From contig DCGJ01000166.1 of NCBI GenBank assembly GCA_002315495.1, forward strand, positions 2,179 through 9,692: 7,514 bases of DNA. Reading direction: 5' to 3'. How positions within the stretch are numbered: the stretch's first letter is position 1; each line of letters starts with the position of its first letter. The notes under the pieces are model-generated. The model worked only from the letters and a program-made list of their open reading frames with translations, was not told where the DNA came from and searched no databases. Of the stretch, positions 5,166 through 7,514 are shown one piece after another. Source of the DNA: Lachnoclostridium sp. UBA1781 (GTDB taxonomy: Bacteria > Bacillota > Clostridia > Lachnospirales > Lachnospiraceae). The translations under genes and the position numbers were made by a program.

Positions 5166-6530
5166 ATGGGGACTTTGGAGAAGATTTTCAAACTGAAACA
5201 ACACAACACAACGGTGAAAACCGAGGTCATTGCAGGTATCACAACCTTCATGACAATGGCGTACATTCTGGCCGTTAATCCGGACACTTTGGGCGCTTCC
5301 GGCATGGACAAGAACGCGATTTTGATGTCCACCGCAATCGCTTCCTTTGTGGGCTGTCTCGTAATGGCACTGCTCGCGAATTATCCGTTCGCGCTCGCAC
5401 CGGGACTTGGGCTAAATGCGTACTTCGCCTACACCATCTGCGGCACGATGGGCTACTCCTGGCAGTTTGCACTGTTCGCTGTATTCGTAGAAGGTCTGGT
5501 ATTCATTTTGCTGTCGGTTACGAACGTGCGCGAGGCAATCTTTAATGCGATTCCGACGAGCCTGAAAAAAGGTGTTTCCGTTGGTATCGGTTTGTTCTGC
5601 GCTTTTATCGGTTTGCAAAATGCGCACATCGTTGTCAATCACGACAATACGTTGGTTACGATGGTGAAGTTCGGGGAGAATTTCCACACCGTCGGCATTG
5701 CGGCACTGCTTGCGATGATTGGAACCATTTTGATTGCAGTCATGTACAGTCACAAGGTGAAGGGTGCGATTTTGTTCGGCATCCTGATTACCTGGGTGCT
5801 CGGAATTCTCTGTCAGCTCTGCGGACTTTATGTGGTGGATGCAGAAGCAGGCTTCTATTCTCTGATTCCGGCCTGGAGTTCGTTTGATATTACAGCGATT
5901 TCGAAGACCTTTGGTGAATGCTTTAATTACAGTAAGAATAACTTCCAGATACTCGATTTCATTGTTATCATGTGCTCCTTCCTGTTTGTTGACCTGTTCG
6001 ATACGCTGGGAACTTTGATTGGTGTGGCGAATAAAGCGGGCATGCTTGATAAGGATGGAAGACTTCCTAGAATTAAGCAGGCGCTTCTTGCGGATGCGAT
6101 TGCCACCTCCGCAGGTGCCGTGCTTGGTACTTCGACGACAACGACGTATGTGGAGAGCTCTTCGGGTGTAGCTGAGGGCGGACGTACCGGTTTAACCTCC
6201 ATGGTCACCGGCTTTTTGTTCCTGATTTCCATCTTCCTGGCACCGATTTTCATTACGATTCCGAGCTTTGCGACTGCACCGGCTTTGATCTTTGTAGGAT
6301 TTTTGATGATCAGCAGCATTTTGGAAATTGACTTCCGCGATCTGACCGAAGCCATTCCGGCTTACCTTTGCCTGTTGATTATGCCGCTTACCTACAGCAT
6401 CTCCGATGGTATCGCAATCGGAAGTATTTCCTATGTAATCATCGCTGTATTCACCGGCAAATACAAGAGAGTGAACTGGCTGATGTACGTTTTGGCGGTG
6501 CTCTTCATCGCGAAGTACATTTTCCTGTAA
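5166..6530 (+). CDS. NCS2-family purine permease, AzgA/PbuG-like (hypoxanthine/guanine/adenine)
   Basis: This 454-residue polytopic inner-membrane transporter imports nucleobases, probably with protons, for purine salvage. Family landmarks are ITTFMTMAYILAVNP (25-39), the APGLGLNAYFAYT block (78-90, transmembrane segment 3 region), WQFALFAVFVEG (99-110), DLFDTLGTLIGVA (276-288), and TSTTTTYVESSSGVAEGG, which starts at 322 and runs on into RTGL. These last blocks line the substrate site in the NCS2/AzgA-like group. Length and the many hydrophobic helices are normal, and the protein looks complete. AGGAG at 5154-5158 lies 7 nt before the ATG. No purine riboswitch fits in the 55 nt before the start, so if purine control exists it is not by that means here. 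A terminator at 6544-6577 closes the unit. Exact base specificity (guanine/hypoxanthine versus adenine) is not decidable. Confidence 0.95.
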   Translation: MGTLEKIFKLKQHNTTVKTEVIAGITTFMTMAYILAVNPDTLGASGMDKNAILMSTAIASFVGCLVMALLANYPFALAPGLGLNAYFAYTICGTMGYSWQFALFAVFVEGLVFILLSVTNVREAIFNAIPTSLKKGVSVGIGLFCAFIGLQNAHIVVNHDNTLVTMVKFGENFHTVGIAALLAMIGTILIAVMYSHKVKGAILFGILITWVLGILCQLCGLYVVDAEAGFYSLIPAWSSFDITAISKTFGECFNYSKNNFQILDFIVIMCSFLFVDLFDTLGTLIGVANKAGMLDKDGRLPRIKQALLADAIATSAGAVLGTSTTTTYVESSSGVAEGGRTGLTSMVTGFLFLISIFLAPIFITIPSFATAPALIFVGFLMISSILEIDFRDLTEAIPAYLCLLIMPLTYSISDGIAIGSISYVIIAVFTGKYKRVNWLMYVLAVLFIAKYIFL

Positions 6531-6543
6531 TTACATTGTGAGC

Positions 6544-6577
6544 AAAATGCATCCCCTACGTGAGGGGGTGCATTTTT
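6544..6577 (+). terminator. Strong rho-independent terminator after the permease gene
   Basis: AAAATGCATCCCCT (6544-6557) pairs over 14 bp, with one G-U, with AGGGGGTGCATTTT (6563-6576) around a 5-nt loop. The 3' side ends in T5, and the 5' side starts with A4, so the element could also act on the opposite strand. It insulates the permease from the heat-shock gene. Confidence 0.92.
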
Positions 6578-6605
6578 ATGTAGATTTTGTGAAAACGAAA
6601 AAGAA

Positions 6606-6632
6606 TTAGCACTCGCCTATTGACAGTGCTAA
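6606..6632. promoter_or_regulatory. CIRCE operator (HrcA binding site) of the hsp20 gene
   Basis: TTAGCACTC (6606-6614), a 9-nt spacer, then CAGTGCTAA (6624-6632). The known CIRCE consensus is TTAGCACTC-N9-GAGTGCTAA, so 17 of 18 arm bases match. The single change, C at 6624, lies in the -35 hexamer. HrcA repressor binding here would block RNA polymerase until heat or misfolded protein removes HrcA. No hrcA gene is in the window. Confidence 0.93.
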
Positions 6633-6648
6633 CAATCAGTGATATAAC
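6620..6648 (+). promoter_or_regulatory. Vegetative promoter of the hsp20 gene
   Basis: A perfect TTGACA (6620-6625) is separated by 17 nt from TATAAC (6643-6648), which differs from consensus by one base. Transcription should start near 6655. The -35 box lies inside the CIRCE element, across the spacer and the first two bases of its right arm. Confidence 0.9.
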
Positions 6649-6654
6649 GGAATC

Positions 6655-6680
6655 ATCAAGGAACAAACAGAGTTCCTGAT
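6655..6680 (+). other. 5'-terminal mRNA hairpin of the hsp20 transcript
   Basis: ATC-A-AGGAAC (6655-6664) pairs with GTTCCTGAT (6672-6680): nine base pairs with one bulged A and a 7-nt loop. It sits at or next to the predicted transcription start, a placement that can slow 5'-end RNA decay. UUCCU (6673-6677) could also pair with AGGGA (6688-6692) of the ribosome site, giving a mutually exclusive fold. Confidence 0.5.
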
Positions 6681-6698
6681 AGAAAGAAGGGAATAATT

Positions 6699-7142
6699 AT
6701 GATGAGACCTAGTATCATTAATGGAACGAATTTTTTGGAAGATTTATTTGATGAGTTTTTTGAAACTCCATTCATGAAGGGAACCGGCTTAACTAACGTG
6801 GCTGCCATGAAGACGGATATTAAAGAGTCCGACAGCGAGTATGAAGTAATCATGGATCTTCCGGGCTTCACAAAAGAGGACGTAAAGGCTGAGCTGAAGG
6901 ATGGTTATCTGACCGTTTTGGCCAGCCATACCGAGGAGACAAATGAGGCCGACGAGGGCAAGAAGTATGTACGTAAGGAGCGTTACACCGGCCATTACAA
7001 GAGAGATTTCTTTGTCGGTGACGCGGTTACCGAGGAGGACATTAAGGCCCGCTTCAAGGACGGTGTGCTTACCATCATCGTTCCGAAGAAGACGAAAGAG
7101 CCGGAGATTGAAGAGAAGAAATATATTGCCATTGAAGATTAA
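6699..7142 (+). CDS. Small heat-shock protein, Hsp20/alpha-crystallin family
   Basis: This 147-residue cytosolic chaperone holds unfolding proteins in a refoldable state without ATP. The N-terminal arm (1-36) contains NFLEDLFDEFFETPF, typical of sHsp arms. The alpha-crystallin domain runs from about 38 to 130: TDIKESDSEYEVIMDLPGF, EDVKAELKDGYLTV, then the signature ARFKDGVLTIIVPK (117-130). The C-terminal anchor is the I-x-I motif IAI (143-145), used in oligomer assembly. The GAGLKDGVLxIxxPK-like block and the IxI motif are both intact. ATG 6699 lies 7 nt after AAGGG (6687-6691); the adjacent ATG at 6702 is possible and would remove one Met. It is a single-gene unit with its own CIRCE-controlled promoter and terminator, and heat induction through HrcA is expected. 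Confidence 0.96.
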   Translation: MMRPSIINGTNFLEDLFDEFFETPFMKGTGLTNVAAMKTDIKESDSEYEVIMDLPGFTKEDVKAELKDGYLTVLASHTEETNEADEGKKYVRKERYTGHYKRDFFVGDAVTEEDIKARFKDGVLTIIVPKKTKEPEIEEKKYIAIED

Positions 7143-7174
7143 TGGGACCTTTGGAAAAGAGAATGTGAAGTTAG

Positions 7175-7202
7175 TGCCACTGCAGAAATGCAGTGGCATT
7201 TT
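7175..7202 (+). terminator. Rho-independent terminator of hsp20
   Basis: TGCCACTGCA (7175-7184) pairs perfectly with TGCAGTGGCA (7189-7198) around a GAAA tetraloop of the stable GNRA type. It is followed by TTTT and further T-rich sequence. It ends the hsp20 transcript 33 nt after the stop codon. Confidence 0.92.
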
Positions 7203-7248
7203 ACATTTGGCTGCAATTACTAAATTTTTCTAAAGACGCATTTTGCTC

Positions 7249-7277
7249 TTGGAAATGCTCCTTGATTCCGATATACT
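7249..7277 (+). promoter_or_regulatory. Probable promoter of the lipoprotein gene
   Basis: TTGGAA (7249-7254) and TATACT (7272-7277) are separated by 17 nt. The start of transcription would be near 7284, leaving a leader of about 43 nt. The match is good but not perfect. It is supported by its place between the hsp20 terminator and the next start codon. Confidence 0.65.
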
Positions 7278-7283
7278 GAATGT

Positions 7284-7297
7284 TGACCATGAGGTCA
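7284..7297. promoter_or_regulatory. Palindrome at the lipoprotein transcription start (possible operator)
   Basis: TGACC-ATGA-GGTCA is a perfect 5-bp inverted repeat beginning at the predicted +1. Its position would suit a repressor site. It is short enough to occur by chance, and I cannot name a regulator. Confidence 0.35.
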
Positions 7298-7326
7298 CGC
7301 GTAATAACGAAATAAGGAGAAAATCT

Positions 7327-7514
7327 ATGAAGAAAACATGGGCAAATGCTCTCAGTCTTTTACTGGTTGTAGTGCTCTGCGTTGCAATGCTTTGTGGCTG
7401 CGGAAATGATCCGACGGCAAGCAGTGCAGCACCGGCGGCAACTACCGATTCGGCAGCACCGTCGGGCACAACCACGGATGGCACCGAGACCGGCGCACCA
7501 TCCACCAATCAGCC
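7327..7514 (+). CDS. Lipoprotein, N-terminal part only (possible ABC transporter solute-binding protein)
   Basis: The first 62 residues are visible, and the gene runs off the right edge. The N-terminus is a lipoprotein signal peptide: charged MKKTW, a hydrophobic core ALSLLLVVVLCVAML, and the lipobox LCGC with Cys25 as the lipid-anchored residue. The mature start GNDPTASSAAPAATTDSAAP continues as a Ser/Thr/Ala/Pro-rich flexible linker, common in Gram-positive surface lipoproteins and in solute-binding proteins of ABC importers. AAGGAG (7314-7319) lies 7 nt before the ATG. The protein should be anchored on the outer face of the membrane. The functional domain is beyond the window, so solute-binding protein is only the most frequent possibility. 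A peptidase, a peptidyl-prolyl isomerase or an unknown lipoprotein would look the same here. Confidence 0.88.
   Translation, partial: MKKTWANALSLLLVVVLCVAMLCGCGNDPTASSAAPAATTDSAAPSGTTTDGTETGAPSTNQ

Noticed and set aside
7230..7508. Minus-strand open frame rich in Val, Ala, Ser and Pro
   Set aside because: It is the antisense of the lipoprotein signal peptide and its Ala/Thr/Ser-rich linker, whose plus strand has a lipobox and a good ribosome site.

Overview
The window reads as an accessory stretch of a Clostridia chromosome, most likely from a gut or rumen Lachnospiraceae-type Firmicute. Several things point that way: strong AGGAGG-type ribosome binding sites, a CIRCE heat-shock operator, an AzgA-type purine permease, a YqhD/BDH-type fermentative alcohol dehydrogenase, and plant-polysaccharide enzymes (GH3, GH43, a CE1-like esterase). 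Base composition is near balanced. This assignment rests on protein and signal character only, since no rRNA or other marker gene is present. All real genes lie on the plus strand; I found no tRNA, rRNA, CRISPR array or insertion sequence.

Layout. Positions 1-2069 form a probable three-gene operon: the 3' end of a GH3 glycosidase, a YczE/YyaS/YitT-like membrane protein, and a serine esterase, with gaps of only 34 and 16 nt. Positions 2216-2672 hold a decayed short-chain dehydrogenase with a frameshift and a large internal deletion. Positions 2742-3926 encode an iron-containing alcohol dehydrogenase. Positions 3959-4142 are a dense control region: three 10-bp-phased direct repeats, a sigma70-type promoter nested inside a rho-independent terminator, and a structured leader that feeds a cytosolic GH43 glycosidase (4160-5110). 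A purine permease (5166-6530) follows 55 nt later and ends at a strong terminator. A small heat-shock protein (6699-7142) then has its own promoter, whose -35 box lies inside a CIRCE operator, and its own terminator. The window closes with a promoter and the first 62 residues of a lipoprotein.

How it fits together. The GH3 enzyme, the esterase and the GH43 enzyme are consistent with breakdown of imported, possibly acetylated, hemicellulose oligosaccharides. The GH43 protein shows no signal peptide; the N-terminus of the GH3 protein is outside the window. The alcohol dehydrogenase would reoxidise reduced cofactor by reducing aldehydes in fermentation. The permease, the heat-shock protein and the lipoprotein look like separate transcription units placed next to each other.

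I did not find a new defence, mobile or biosynthetic system. The most interesting signals are regulatory: the promoter nested in a terminator with its phased upstream repeats, and the CIRCE/-35 overlap in which the single operator mismatch is the base that completes a consensus -35 box.
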